NCBI GenBank assembly: GCA_904501685.1
Contig: CAJGBX010000031.1
Span: forward strand, 1 to 13,502
Source: Clostridiaceae bacterium
GTDB taxonomy: Bacteria > Bacillota > Clostridia > Oscillospirales > Acutalibacteraceae
Direction: 5' to 3'
Length of the DNA: 13,502 nt
The notes under the pieces: model-generated
What the model saw: the letters and a program-made list of their open reading frames with translations, nothing else
Database searches by the model: none
Told to the model about the DNA's origin: nothing
Program-made: the position numbers and the translations under genes
In this document: piece after piece, positions 1-6,794 of the stretch
How the letters are laid out: every line of letters begins with the position of its first letter
How positions within the stretch are numbered: position 1 is the stretch's first letter

Positions 1-922
1 AGACCAAACCGATAATCGTACCACCCGGCATACCGTCAAAAACCTTAGGGAGAACAGCAAACATAAGGCCCGGACCTTTACCCATTTCCTCACCCGAGGC
101 GGTAACAGCAGGAACAATCATAAGTCCAGCTAAAAATGCGATACCGGTATCAAAGATTTCAATATTATGTACCGAGGATTCAGCGTTGACATCCTTTTTC
201 ATATATGAGCCGTAGGTTATCATAATACCCATAGCCAAGGACATTGAATAGAAAAGCTGACCCATAGCAGCAAGAATCGTGGTAGCCTTGAACTTTGAAA
301 AATCGGGGATAAGGTAGTATTTAACACCCTCTAAAGCACCCGGCTGGCAAAGAACGTAGGCAGTAACGCCCACAATCATTACGACCAGCAACGGCATCAT
401 AATTTTACTTACACGCTCAACACCCTTTTCAACACCGAGCAGTACAATGACTGCAGTTAATCCTAAGAAAATCAAGAACCAACCGATAGTTTGCCAGGTG
501 CTTGAAATAAAGTTGACGAAATAGCTGCCATCAGCTGCAGAATGACTTTTACCGGTGGCAAAAACGGCAATGTATTTGGCAACCCAACCGCCGATAACAC
601 AGTAATAGGGAAGAATAATAATCGGAACGATGGAAGCTAAAATGCCGATAAAGGAAAAACGCTTGTTTAACTTTTTAAAGGCGCCGATAGCACTTAAGCC
701 GGTTTTACGGCCGATTAGAATTTCGGCAGCCATTAAAGCGAAGCCGAAGGAAAGCGCCAAGATTATGTAAACCAGAAGGAAGATACCGCCACCGTATTGT
801 GCAGCAAGATAAGGGAAGCGCCAAATGTTGCCCAAGCCAACAGCCGAGCCTGCTGCAGCTAAAACAAAACCGATTTTACCGGTAAAGTTGCCTCTTTTTT
901 CAACTAAAGTATTTTCGCCCAT
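1..922 (-). CDS. Sodium-dependent transporter, NSS/SNF family (partial, C-terminus off the window)
   Basis: Translation of the minus strand from an ATG at 922-920 gives 307 open codons that run off the left edge. The N-terminal region shows the NSS (LeuT-fold) signature AAAGSAVGLGNIWRFPYLAA at about residues 22-41, which in this family forms unwound TM1 and binds sodium and substrate. It is followed by QYGGGIFLLVYIILAL (TM2) and several further hydrophobic segments. Known family role: sodium-coupled uptake of amino acids or related amines across the cytoplasmic membrane; the substrate cannot be read from sequence. An AGAGGT ribosome binding site lies about 6 nt upstream of the ATG, which supports this start. 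Family members are usually 440-500 residues, so roughly a third is missing, only because the window ends. The gene stands alone on this strand, downstream of the hairpin block and tRNA-Ser. Confidence 0.93.
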   Translation of the reverse strand, partial: MGENTLVEKRGNFTGKIGFVLAAAGSAVGLGNIWRFPYLAAQYGGGIFLLVYIILALSFGFALMAAEILIGRKTGLSAIGAFKKLNKRFSFIGILASIVPIIILPYYCVIGGWVAKYIAVFATGKSHSAADGSYFVNFISSTWQTIGWFLIFLGLTAVIVLLGVEKGVERVSKIMMPLLVVMIVGVTAYVLCQPGALEGVKYYLIPDFSKFKATTILAAMGQLFYSMSLAMGIMITYGSYMKKDVNAESSVHNIEIFDTGIAFLAGLMIVPAVTASGEEMGKGPGLMFAVLPKVFDGMPGGTIIGLV

Positions 923-959
923 AAATTACCTCTCGAAATTCAAGTCTTTTTGAAGAATT

Positions 960-981
960 TAATATAACACGTTATATTATA
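960..981 (-). promoter_or_regulatory. Likely promoter -10 box with overlapping inverted repeat (candidate operator) of the NSS transporter gene
   Basis: TATAAT on the minus strand is at 981-976, about 55 nt upstream of the transporter start codon. Overlapping it is the inverted repeat TAATATAACACGTTATATTA (960-979), with 9-bp arms and a 2-nt centre. A convincing -35 box is not seen at the expected position (999-1004 reads GCGTTT on the minus strand), which lies inside the first hairpin of the neighbouring block. The repeat geometry would suit a dimeric repressor, but this is inference; it could also be an AT-rich coincidence. Confidence 0.45.
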
Positions 982-990
982 ATGATTGTA

Positions 991-1165
991 GTTAGACGAA
1001 ACGCTCTAAAGGCGTTTCGACAAGCCACTTTTCAAGTGGCTTTAGCAAAATTAAATTGCAATTTAATTTTGCGCGACACTCATTTCAATGAAAAAGGACA
1101 AATTTTAATAAAAATTTGTCGCAAAATCAAAGATTTTGTGGCGAAACAGGATTGTTTCGCTTAAC
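991..1165. repeat. Block of seven consecutive stem-loops (multi-hairpin repeat element)
   Basis: Seven inverted repeats follow each other almost without gaps: 997-1019 (8-bp arms, CGAAACGC), 1022-1042 (9 bp, AAGCCACTT), 1045-1072 (perfect 28-nt palindrome), 1080-1091 (weak, 4-5 bp), 1097-1120 (10 bp, GACAAATTTT), 1122-1138 (7 bp, CAAAATC) and 1141-1160 (8 bp, GCGAAACA). Linkers are 0-7 nt. The stem sequences are mostly unrelated to each other, so the shared property is pairing, not sequence. The outer ends resemble each other as inverted repeats: GTTAGACGAAAC at 991-1002 against the complement of 1154-1165, 10 of 12 matching, so the block may be a discrete mobile or structured unit. A 60-codon open frame (982-1164, plus) crosses it but has no ribosome binding site and is probably incidental. 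I do not recognise a named family. Confidence 0.85.
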
Positions 1166-1296
1166 CTATTTTATTATTACATAAAACGGGGAAAATTACA
1201 AGGATAAATTTTCTTTATGCGGCATAAACACCTACGCGGTGTTTTGACTGCTTCGACGAACCCGAGGCTTCTCAACCCCCTCATACCTTCAAAATC
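1166..1296. other. Intergenic stretch between the hairpin block and the tRNA terminator
   Basis: No gene is supported here. The stretch contains one more small stem-loop, AAACACC (1226-1232) with GGTGTTT (1238-1244) and a 5-nt loop, and a more GC-rich tract at about 1246-1285. A 34-codon frame starting at 1219 lacks a ribosome binding site and ends inside the terminator, so I do not call it. Nothing else is evident. Confidence 0.5.
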
Positions 1297-1330
1297 AAAA
1301 AGCACCTACCCGATTGGGTAGGTGCTTTTT
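1297..1330 (-). terminator. Intrinsic terminator of tRNA-Ser (could act in both directions)
   Basis: A perfect hairpin: GCACCTACCC (1302-1311), loop GATT, GGGTAGGTGC (1316-1325), flanked by A5 at 1297-1301 and T5 at 1326-1330. On the minus strand it follows directly after the tRNA 3' end and ends in a T tract, as expected for its terminator. Confidence 0.9.
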
Positions 1331-1332
1331 AA

Positions 1333-1424
1333 TGGCGGAGAAAGAGGGATTCGAACCCTCGAACCACTTTTAATGGTTACACGATTTCCAATCGTGCGCG
1401 CTCGACCAACTACGCGATTTCTCC
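1333..1424 (-). tRNA. tRNA-Ser (anticodon GGA)
   Basis: Read on the minus strand, the acceptor stem is GGAGAAA / TTTCTCC with discriminator G and an encoded CCA (1335-1333). The anticodon arm is CACGA-TTGGAAA-TCGTG, giving anticodon GGA at 1389-1387. A long variable arm (AACCATTAAAAGTGGTT) is typical of class II serine tRNAs, and the T arm reads GAGGGTTCGAATCCCTC. The gene decodes UCC/UCU. It is a single tRNA with its own promoter and terminator. Confidence 0.97.
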
Positions 1425-1439
1425 ATGGTTGACTTCAAT

Positions 1440-1468
1440 ATTATAATAGGTTAATTACAAAAAATCAA
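1440..1468 (-). promoter_or_regulatory. Promoter of tRNA-Ser
   Basis: On the minus strand TTGATT (1468-1463) and TATAAT (1445-1440) are separated by 17 nt, and the -10 box lies 15 nt before the mature tRNA 5' end. This is a near-consensus vegetative sigma-factor promoter. Confidence 0.75.
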
Positions 1469-1562
1469 GTATTATTTTTATTTTGTAAAATATTTTTTAA
1501 AATATCCTTGTTTTATTGTTTTCCGGTCGCCTGATTATTTGCTTTGCTGTAAACAATCCTAC

Positions 1563-1591
1563 TTGCACTGAGTGGGGGAATAGTGTATAAT
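1563..1591 (+). promoter_or_regulatory. Promoter of the symporter-fruK operon
   Basis: TTGCAC (1563-1568) and TATAAT (1586-1591) are separated by 17 nt. The predicted transcript starts near 1598, leaving a leader of about 35 nt, too short for a riboswitch. I see no glycine riboswitch or other leader structure before the symporter. Confidence 0.75.
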
Positions 1592-1632
1592 AGGCAAGGG
1601 AAATTAAAACTATAGTTGTGTGAGGGTTTAGT

Positions 1633-3045
1633 ATGCTTGATGCGATAAATAATGTTATCGGTGCTATTACAAATGTATTGTATCAGCCGTGGTGTGTGCC
1701 GCTTATTTTACTGTTAGGCGGTATTATTTTAACAGTGCGGTTAAAATTTCCGCAGGTGCGTCTTATTAAGGACTCGTTTTCCATAGTCAATGAAAAGCCA
1801 AAGAACAAAAACGGTATTTCTTCCTTTGGTGCGTTGATGATTTCGACCGCCTCACGTGTCGGTACAGGTAACATTATCGGTGTTGCTACCGCAATTTGTA
1901 TGGGCGGTGCAGGCTCGGTTTTCTGGATGTGGGTCACTGCTATATTAGGCGGTGCTTCGGCTATCTGCGAATCGACCTTGGCTCAAATTTACAAAAAACG
2001 CAATCCTGACGGCTCGAGCTATGGCGGTCCTGCCTTTTATATGCAGGACGGACTCAAAATGCGTTGGCTCGGCGTTGTTTTCTCTGCCTTGATTATCGTT
2101 ACATATGCTGTCGGCTATAATATGCTGGCTTCCTATAATTTGCAGTCAACCTTTAGAGAGTTTTCTTTTTACGGCAAGTATACTCCTGCAGTAATAGGCG
2201 CTGTTTTGGCGATACTTTTCGGTGTTATTGTTATAGGCGGCGCCAAGCGTCTTTCGAAAATTACCGGTATTATGGTGCCGGTAATGGGATTTTTGTATGT
2301 TGCGGTGGCTATTGTTGTTTTGGGTATTAACTTTAAACAAATTCCAACTATGTTTAAAATGATTTTTACCGACGCCTTTGATTTCAAGGCTATCCTAGGC
2401 GGCTTTACCGGTTCTTGTATGATGCACGGAATCAAAAGAGGTCTTTATTCTAACGAAGCCGGTATGGGCTCGGCTCCTAATGCTGCCGCTACTGCCGATG
2501 TTTCGCACCCTGCAAAGCAAGGTCTGGTACAGATGCTTTCGGTATTCCTCGATACGTTGCTTATTTGCACCTGTACTGCGTTTATGGTACTTTCCTCAGG
2601 CTTGGGCTTCAATTCGGAAATGGACGGTGCAACATATGTACAGTCGGCTTTGAAGGTTACTTTAGGTGAGTTTGGTCCGATATTTATTGCCGTTGCGATG
2701 ACATTGTTTGCGTTTACTACCTTAATCGGAAACTATGCTTATTGCGAGGGCTGTCTCAAGTTTATTTTCAAGCGTGATATCGGGAAAACCGGTATGACTG
2801 CTTTCAGAATTATCGCGACCGGCTTGGTTTTCTTGGGTTCGGTTGCTACGGCAAATCTTGTTTGGAATATGGCCGACCTTACTCAAGGCTTAATGGTGCT
2901 ATTTAATATGCCGGTAATCCTTCTTTTGATGAAGACTGCGGCAAAATGCCTTGATGATTACTGTAAGCAGAAAAAGGAAGGCAAAGACCCGTGCTTTAAG
3001 GCTGAGGATATCGGTATAACCGAAGAAACGGATTTTTGGAGATGA
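1633..3045 (+). CDS. Sodium:alanine/glycine symporter, AGCS family
   Basis: The 470-residue product has the usual length and many hydrophobic segments of the AGCS (amino acid carrier, DagA/AlsT-like) family. Visible family hallmarks are SRVGTGNIIGVATAI at about 74-88, GGPAFYMQDGL around 131-141, and the strongly conserved GIKRGLYSNEAGMGSAPNA at about 266-284. Members import alanine, glycine or related small amino acids with sodium across the cytoplasmic membrane; which one cannot be told here. A GAGGG ribosome binding site lies about 8 nt before the ATG. The gene ends in TGA overlapping the ATG of the sugar-phosphate kinase gene downstream, so the two are co-transcribed and probably translationally coupled. 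The C-terminal tail is polar and presumably cytoplasmic. Confidence 0.95.
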   Translation: MLDAINNVIGAITNVLYQPWCVPLILLLGGIILTVRLKFPQVRLIKDSFSIVNEKPKNKNGISSFGALMISTASRVGTGNIIGVATAICMGGAGSVFWMWVTAILGGASAICESTLAQIYKKRNPDGSSYGGPAFYMQDGLKMRWLGVVFSALIIVTYAVGYNMLASYNLQSTFREFSFYGKYTPAVIGAVLAILFGVIVIGGAKRLSKITGIMVPVMGFLYVAVAIVVLGINFKQIPTMFKMIFTDAFDFKAILGGFTGSCMMHGIKRGLYSNEAGMGSAPNAAATADVSHPAKQGLVQMLSVFLDTLLICTCTAFMVLSSGLGFNSEMDGATYVQSALKVTLGEFGPIFIAVAMTLFAFTTLIGNYAYCEGCLKFIFKRDIGKTGMTAFRIIATGLVFLGSVATANLVWNMADLTQGLMVLFNMPVILLLMKTAAKCLDDYCKQKKEGKDPCFKAEDIGITEETDFWR

Positions 3046-3941
3046 TTTATACAGTAACCTTAAACCCTGCAATTGACTATTGCTTGCAGATTGAAAAGCT
3101 GACTGTCGGACAAATTCATAAAACTGACCGTGCCGAAATACACTTTGGCGGAAAGGGTATTAATGTTTTACAGATATTAGGTGAACTGCAGGTGCCGTCG
3201 GTGGCACTTGGATTTATAGCCGGATTTACGGGTGAGGCAATCGAAAACGGAATAAAATCCGAATGGGTTACGCCGAAGTTTACAAGGCTTTCAAGCGGAA
3301 TGTCAAGAATAAATGTGAAACTCCGCTCAGGTGAGGAAACAGATATAAACTGCCAAGGACCTAAGGTCACAGAGGCTGATTTTTTGCGGTTTTATGAGAA
3401 CTTAGAAACCGTTAAAAGCGGTGATACTGTTGTGCTTTCGGGTAGTGTGCCCAAAGGCACACCTTCTGATATTTACGGTAAAATTATGGCAAGGCTGAGC
3501 AATAAGGACGTTAAGCTTATTGTTGATGCCGAAGGTGAGCAGCTGCTTAATGCTTTAAGCTACAAGCCGTTTTTAATCAAGCCGAACAAACAGGAGCTTT
3601 GCGGTTTAATAGGTGCGGTCACCTGTGATAATGATGTTATTTCGGGTGCTAAAAGGCTACAGAAAATGGGTGCCGAAAATGTGTTGGTGTCATTAGGCTC
3701 GAAGGGAGCATTACTGTTGGACCAAAACGGTCAAATTCATCGTATTCCGGCGGCAGTCGGTAAGGCTGTCAATACCGTTGGTGCAGGGGACTCAATGCTG
3801 GCAGGCTTTATTGCAGGATATTTTGAGCAAAAGGATTTCGATTATGCCTTAAAATTGGGCACTGCAGCAGGCAGTGCAACCGCTTTTTCTGTAGGCTTAG
3901 CCGACAGAAAGACTATATACCGAATATTTGAAGAATTATAA
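3042..3941 (+). CDS. fruK: 1-phosphofructokinase (PfkB/ribokinase family)
   Basis: The 299-residue protein starts MIYTVTLNPAIDYCLQIE, typical of the FruK/LacC branch of the PfkB family. Other hallmarks are GGKGINV (36-42), LSGSVPKG (132-139), VDAEG (161-165), KPNKQEL (180-186) and the C-terminal signature NTVGAGDSMLAGF (244-256), with Asp250 as the catalytic base. Known reaction: ATP-dependent phosphorylation of fructose 1-phosphate to fructose 1,6-bisphosphate in the cytoplasm. Tagatose-6-phosphate kinase is the main alternative. I prefer the ATG at 3042, which overlaps the upstream stop as ATGA, over the in-frame TTG at 3036, which would add only two residues. The nearest GGAG abuts the ATG, so initiation probably depends on coupling. 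No fructose PTS or DeoR regulator gene is adjacent, so the kinase is away from its usual partners. Confidence 0.9.
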   Translation: MIYTVTLNPAIDYCLQIEKLTVGQIHKTDRAEIHFGGKGINVLQILGELQVPSVALGFIAGFTGEAIENGIKSEWVTPKFTRLSSGMSRINVKLRSGEETDINCQGPKVTEADFLRFYENLETVKSGDTVVLSGSVPKGTPSDIYGKIMARLSNKDVKLIVDAEGEQLLNALSYKPFLIKPNKQELCGLIGAVTCDNDVISGAKRLQKMGAENVLVSLGSKGALLLDQNGQIHRIPAAVGKAVNTVGAGDSMLAGFIAGYFEQKDFDYALKLGTAAGSATAFSVGLADRKTIYRIFEEL

Positions 3942-3943
3942 AA

Positions 3944-3977
3944 AATAAAAGTGCTTGAAGCTTCAAGCACTTTTTTT
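3944..3977. terminator. Bidirectional terminator shared by fruK and rnpB
   Basis: A perfect palindrome, AAAAGTGCTTGAAG followed by its complement (3947-3974), is flanked by A-rich sequence on the left and T7 on the right. It lies between the convergent fruK (plus) and rnpB (minus) and can serve both. Confidence 0.9.
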
Positions 3978-3980
3978 ATG

Positions 3981-4314
3981 CGACCGAGTCTGTAAGCCGG
4001 GTTCTGTCTTGGACGACTATCTTTCTTGGCGGCACGTTACCGTACCGCTCACGCCATCTTTCACGGCACATCGGGCAAATGTATAGCCGTAGCTGATGTT
4101 GCTTCGGATAGGGTTTACAGGGCTGCACAGTTCCCTGCCAGCCGGTGAGCTCTTACCTCGCCTTTCCACCCTTACCGATAAAATATCGGCGGTATATCTC
4201 TGTTGCACTTTCCCTAAGGTCACCCTCGGCGGCCGTTAGCCGTTATCCTGCCCTATGAAGCCCGGACTTTCCTCAGGGGCATAAAGCCTCCCGCAGCCGT
4301 CCGACTCGCTAGCA
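3981..4314 (-). ncRNA. rnpB: RNase P RNA, bacterial class A
   Basis: Read on the minus strand, the RNA contains the invariant core GAGGAAAGTCCGGGC (in the 4260-4275 region), AGTGCAACAGAGA (about 4209-4197), a GGTAAGAGCTCACCGG-type stem, and the 3' core ACAGAACCCGGCTTAC (4007-3992). The ends pair as P1: CGAGTC near 4308-4303 with GACTCG at 3990-3985. The layout with the conserved stems between these blocks fits class A. It is the catalytic subunit that removes 5' leaders from tRNA precursors, working with the RnpA protein. Exact ends are estimated from P1 and the promoter to within a few bases. A 68-codon frame on the same strand inside it is incidental. Confidence 0.97.
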
Positions 4315-4320
4315 TTTAGT

Positions 4321-4349
4321 ATTGTATCACATTTTTTCTAAAATGTAAA
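4321..4349 (-). promoter_or_regulatory. Promoter of rnpB
   Basis: On the minus strand TTTACA (4349-4344) and TACAAT (4326-4321) are separated by exactly 17 nt, placing the start about 7 nt further on, near 4314, where the RNase P RNA begins. Confidence 0.8.
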
Positions 4350-4372
4350 TTATTTTTTAATAACGTGAGTGC

Positions 4373-4401
4373 TTGAAAAGATATTATATTTATGATAAAA
4401 T
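4373..4401 (+). promoter_or_regulatory. Promoter of the yibE/F gene
   Basis: TTGAAA (4373-4378) and TAAAAT (4396-4401) are separated by 17 nt. The promoter is back-to-back with that of rnpB, and the transcript would have a leader of only about 15 nt before the AGAGGTGA ribosome binding site at 4411-4418. Confidence 0.7.
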
Positions 4402-4422
4402 TGAAATTCAAGAGGTGATATA

Positions 4423-5709
4423 ATGCTTGACCGATTTTTAAAGTTTTTAAAAGACAATAAAAAGAATATAATTCTCTATTTCCTTACCGTTTTGGTGTCG
4501 GCAGTGTTGCTGGTTATCGGTAACAAAACAGCTTATGACAAAGCCTCGATGTTTCAAGGCGGCTATGAGGACGGTGCCGCAAGGGCTAAGGTTACCGAAA
4601 TTATAAGTCTTAACCGTGAGGATAATATAATTGACGGTGTCAATATCGGTCAGGATATTACCGTTGTTTTTAAAGCGAAAATTAAAAGCGGTGAATACAA
4701 AGGACAAACCGTTACTGCCTATGAAAGCATTGCCGCTACCGATGCCGATGCTTTAAAAGAGGTTGGGGTCGGTGACAGTGTGCTTTTGACTGCAGTGCCT
4801 GAGGAGGCCGTCGGTGAGGTCGGCTATGACTGGCACTTGTACGCTTTTGACCGGAGTGTACCTCTGATTATTCTGGCGGTACTGTTTTTGGCACTTGTTC
4901 TTGTTTTCGGACGACGAAAGGGTATAAATACCGCAATTTCCTTAAGCTTTACTATAGCGGCGGTGTTTTTAGTGTTCTTGCCGTCGGTTTTATCAGGCGG
5001 TAACATATACTTATGGTCGGTTTTGACATGCGTTTACATTATTGCGATGAGCCTACTGATAAACGAGGGCTACAGTAAAAAAACGTTGGCCGCCGTAATC
5101 GGTTGCACTGCCGGTGTGGTTGTTGCCGGTGTGCTTGCACTTGTAATGACGAAATTTCTTAACCTGAACGGTATTACCGGTTCGGATATGCTGCAATTGA
5201 AATGGAACTTCGAAAGCATTGATTTAAAGGGGATTATATTTGCAGGTATTATTTTGGGTGCAGTCGGTGCCGTTAAGGATGTTTCGGTATCAATTTCGTC
5301 CTCTTTAAAGGAATTGCATAGTCAGGTCGAAAGTCCTACCTTTGGCGGATTGGTCAAATCGGGAATGAATATCGGCCGCGATATTATGGGAACAATGGCT
5401 GATACGCTTGTTTTGGCATATATTGGGTGCGAGCTTTCGACGACACTTTTGCAGGTGGTATACAGTTCGTCACTTTCAACGCTTTTCAGCTTAGAAAAGA
5501 TTGTTGTTGATGTTCTGCAGGCGTTGGTTGGCAGTATCGGTATTCTGTTGGCTATTCCGTTGACGGCGGTAGTCAGTGCGGCACTTTATGTCGGACTGCC
5601 TAAGAAGTCTTTAAACGAAAAAATGCAGATGAAGGACAAATATTATGTTGAGCCGTCAAGTGAACCGAGCCTTTATGAAAGTATCGAATCGAGAAAAGAC
5701 AAAAAATAA
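4423..5709 (+). CDS. YibE/F family multi-pass membrane protein
   Basis: The 428-residue product has one N-terminal membrane segment (about 16-34), a soluble domain of about 110 residues with the motifs QDITVVFKAKIKSGEYKGQT and GDSVLLTAVPEE, then about seven further hydrophobic segments. The stretch GIIFAGIILGAVGAVKDVSV (about 270-289) and the following SGMNIGRDIMGTMADTLVLA (about 317-336) are characteristic of the YibE/F family. Its biochemical function is not established; transport has been suggested for the family but I see no substrate evidence. The start is fixed by a strong AGAGGTGA ribosome binding site 4 nt before the ATG. The gene is monocistronic: it has its own promoter and is followed after about 20 nt by a terminator. 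The C-terminus is charged and probably cytoplasmic. Confidence 0.88.
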   Translation: MLDRFLKFLKDNKKNIILYFLTVLVSAVLLVIGNKTAYDKASMFQGGYEDGAARAKVTEIISLNREDNIIDGVNIGQDITVVFKAKIKSGEYKGQTVTAYESIAATDADALKEVGVGDSVLLTAVPEEAVGEVGYDWHLYAFDRSVPLIILAVLFLALVLVFGRRKGINTAISLSFTIAAVFLVFLPSVLSGGNIYLWSVLTCVYIIAMSLLINEGYSKKTLAAVIGCTAGVVVAGVLALVMTKFLNLNGITGSDMLQLKWNFESIDLKGIIFAGIILGAVGAVKDVSVSISSSLKELHSQVESPTFGGLVKSGMNIGRDIMGTMADTLVLAYIGCELSTTLLQVVYSSSLSTLFSLEKIVVDVLQALVGSIGILLAIPLTAVVSAALYVGLPKKSLNEKMQMKDKYYVEPSSEPSLYESIESRKDKK

Positions 5710-5726
5710 AATATGATTACGAATAT

Positions 5727-5764
5727 AAAAAAAGTAGATAGGAAAATCCTATCTACTTTTTTTT
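5727..5764. terminator. Bidirectional terminator between yibE/F and the S1-domain gene
   Basis: GTAGATAGGA (5734-5743), loop AAA, TCCTATCTAC (5747-5756), preceded by A7 and followed by T8. It lies between convergent genes and has the form of an intrinsic terminator on both strands. Confidence 0.92.
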
Positions 5765-5770
5765 GTTGCT

Positions 5771-6694
5771 TTAAAACTCGGTTGATATGACCCGGCTGCA
5801 GGTTTTTGGTGAGTACTGCCACGAGTCTATATGACCCTCGTCAACAAAATATTTAATCGGCAGGTAATTATCAGGCGAATAAAATGAGTCAATTATAATC
5901 AGCTTAACCTTCATTTTATCGGGCAGGATGCTTTTTATGTAAACGCTGGTATTTTGACCTACGGCGACACCTGATTTCAGCTCTGCAAGTCCTGCAAGGT
6001 TTGGTGCAAGCTCTACAAATATGCCGTAGTTTTCCACCGACCTTACTATGCCCGAAACCGTTTCTCCGGTTGAGAAAAGCTCGGCGTTTTGTTCCCAGGT
6101 GCCAAGCAGTTCCTTTTGGCTCAGAGTGATTTTGCCGTCAACTATACTTTTGATTATTGCCTTAATATCGTCACCGCAACGAAAGCGGTCTTTAGGATGC
6201 GAAATTCTCGAAACCGAAATGGTGTCAATGGGCAAAAGCGCAACACATCCGCAGCCAATGTCACAAAAAGCACCAAAGGGCTCTAAATGGGTCACACGTG
6301 CTTCTATAATATCACCGGCTTTTAATCGGCTGATTAACTGGCTGAAGCACAGCTCCTGAGCTTTTCTGCGTGATAATAAAGCAATCATTTCACCGTGCGA
6401 ATTGGTGGTAAATCCGTCTATGACAAAACAAATCGGTTTGCCGACGCGGGAAATAAGAGCTATATCGCGAACGGTACCCTCTTTAATTCCGACGGCACCC
6501 TCAAGTCGCGGAATAATACCTTTCATACATCCTAAATCAACTGTCAGATTGTGTGCAGTGTCGCAATTTAAGGCCAGGCCTTCGATAATTTCACCTCTTT
6601 CGGCGGCGGCTTCGAGGTTTGTCTTTGAGGACAGTGTACGTCGGTTGCTTACGGTTGAAAACAAACGGCCTTCAGGCATAAAATATCTTTGCAT
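5771..6694 (-). CDS. Protein with three S1 RNA-binding domains (ribosomal protein S1-like)
   Basis: The product is 307 residues from the ATG at 6694-6692. I prefer this start over an upstream in-frame ATG at 6781 because AGAGAGGT lies 8-10 nt before it on the minus strand, while the upstream ATG has no ribosome binding site. Three OB-fold S1 repeats can be made out: about 34-98 (degenerate; RGEIIEGLALNCD, GIIPRLEG), about 126-196 (AGDIIEARVTHLEPFGAFCD, ITLSQKELLGTW) and about 210-270 (GETVSGIVRSVENYGIFVEL). The second and third match the domain best. Such proteins bind single-stranded RNA, often on the ribosome; many Clostridia proteins of this kind are annotated as 30S protein S1 although shorter than the Escherichia coli one. 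It is a lone gene, convergent with yibE/F and divergent from the phage cassette. Confidence 0.85.
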   Translation of the reverse strand: MQRYFMPEGRLFSTVSNRRTLSSKTNLEAAAERGEIIEGLALNCDTAHNLTVDLGCMKGIIPRLEGAVGIKEGTVRDIALISRVGKPICFVIDGFTTNSHGEMIALLSRRKAQELCFSQLISRLKAGDIIEARVTHLEPFGAFCDIGCGCVALLPIDTISVSRISHPKDRFRCGDDIKAIIKSIVDGKITLSQKELLGTWEQNAELFSTGETVSGIVRSVENYGIFVELAPNLAGLAELKSGVAVGQNTSVYIKSILPDKMKVKLIIIDSFYSPDNYLPIKYFVDEGHIDSWQYSPKTCSRVISTEF

Positions 6695-6716
6695 TTTTGT
6701 GTTACCTCTCTTAATT

Positions 6717-6738
6717 CCGACCAATAGCCTTTGGTCGG
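6717..6738 (-). promoter_or_regulatory. Hairpin in the leader of the S1-domain gene, next to the ribosome binding site
   Basis: On the minus strand CCGACCAA (6738-6731), a 6-nt loop and TTGGTCGG (6724-6717) form a perfect 8-bp stem. It ends about 8 nt upstream of the AGAGAGG ribosome binding site. It could influence translation, possibly by autoregulation, but that is inference. Confidence 0.5.
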
Positions 6739-6794
6739 CTTTTTCATTTTCCTTGCTTAATTTATATGAGAGGAAGTGCATTAAATTTACCGAA

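Noticed and set aside
982..1164. A 60-codon open frame on the plus strand across the hairpin block
   Set aside because: It has no ribosome binding site, its content follows the inverted repeats, and it resembles no protein I know. An incidental frame through the repeat block is more likely.
991..1165. CRISPR array or integron attC array
   Set aside because: There is no repeated unit with spacers: the arms differ in sequence and the gaps are only 0-7 nt. No cas or integrase gene is nearby.
1219..1320. A 34-codon frame (starting ATGCGGCATAAA) before the tRNA
   Set aside because: It lacks a ribosome binding site and ends inside the tRNA-Ser terminator hairpin, so it is not supported as a gene.
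1425..1632. A glycine or other riboswitch before the AGCS symporter
   Set aside because: The promoter at 1563-1591 leaves a leader of about 35 nt, too short, and no aptamer-like core is visible.
4017..4223. A 68-codon frame on the minus strand in the rnpB region
   Set aside because: It lies wholly inside the RNase P RNA, whose conserved core is unmistakable.
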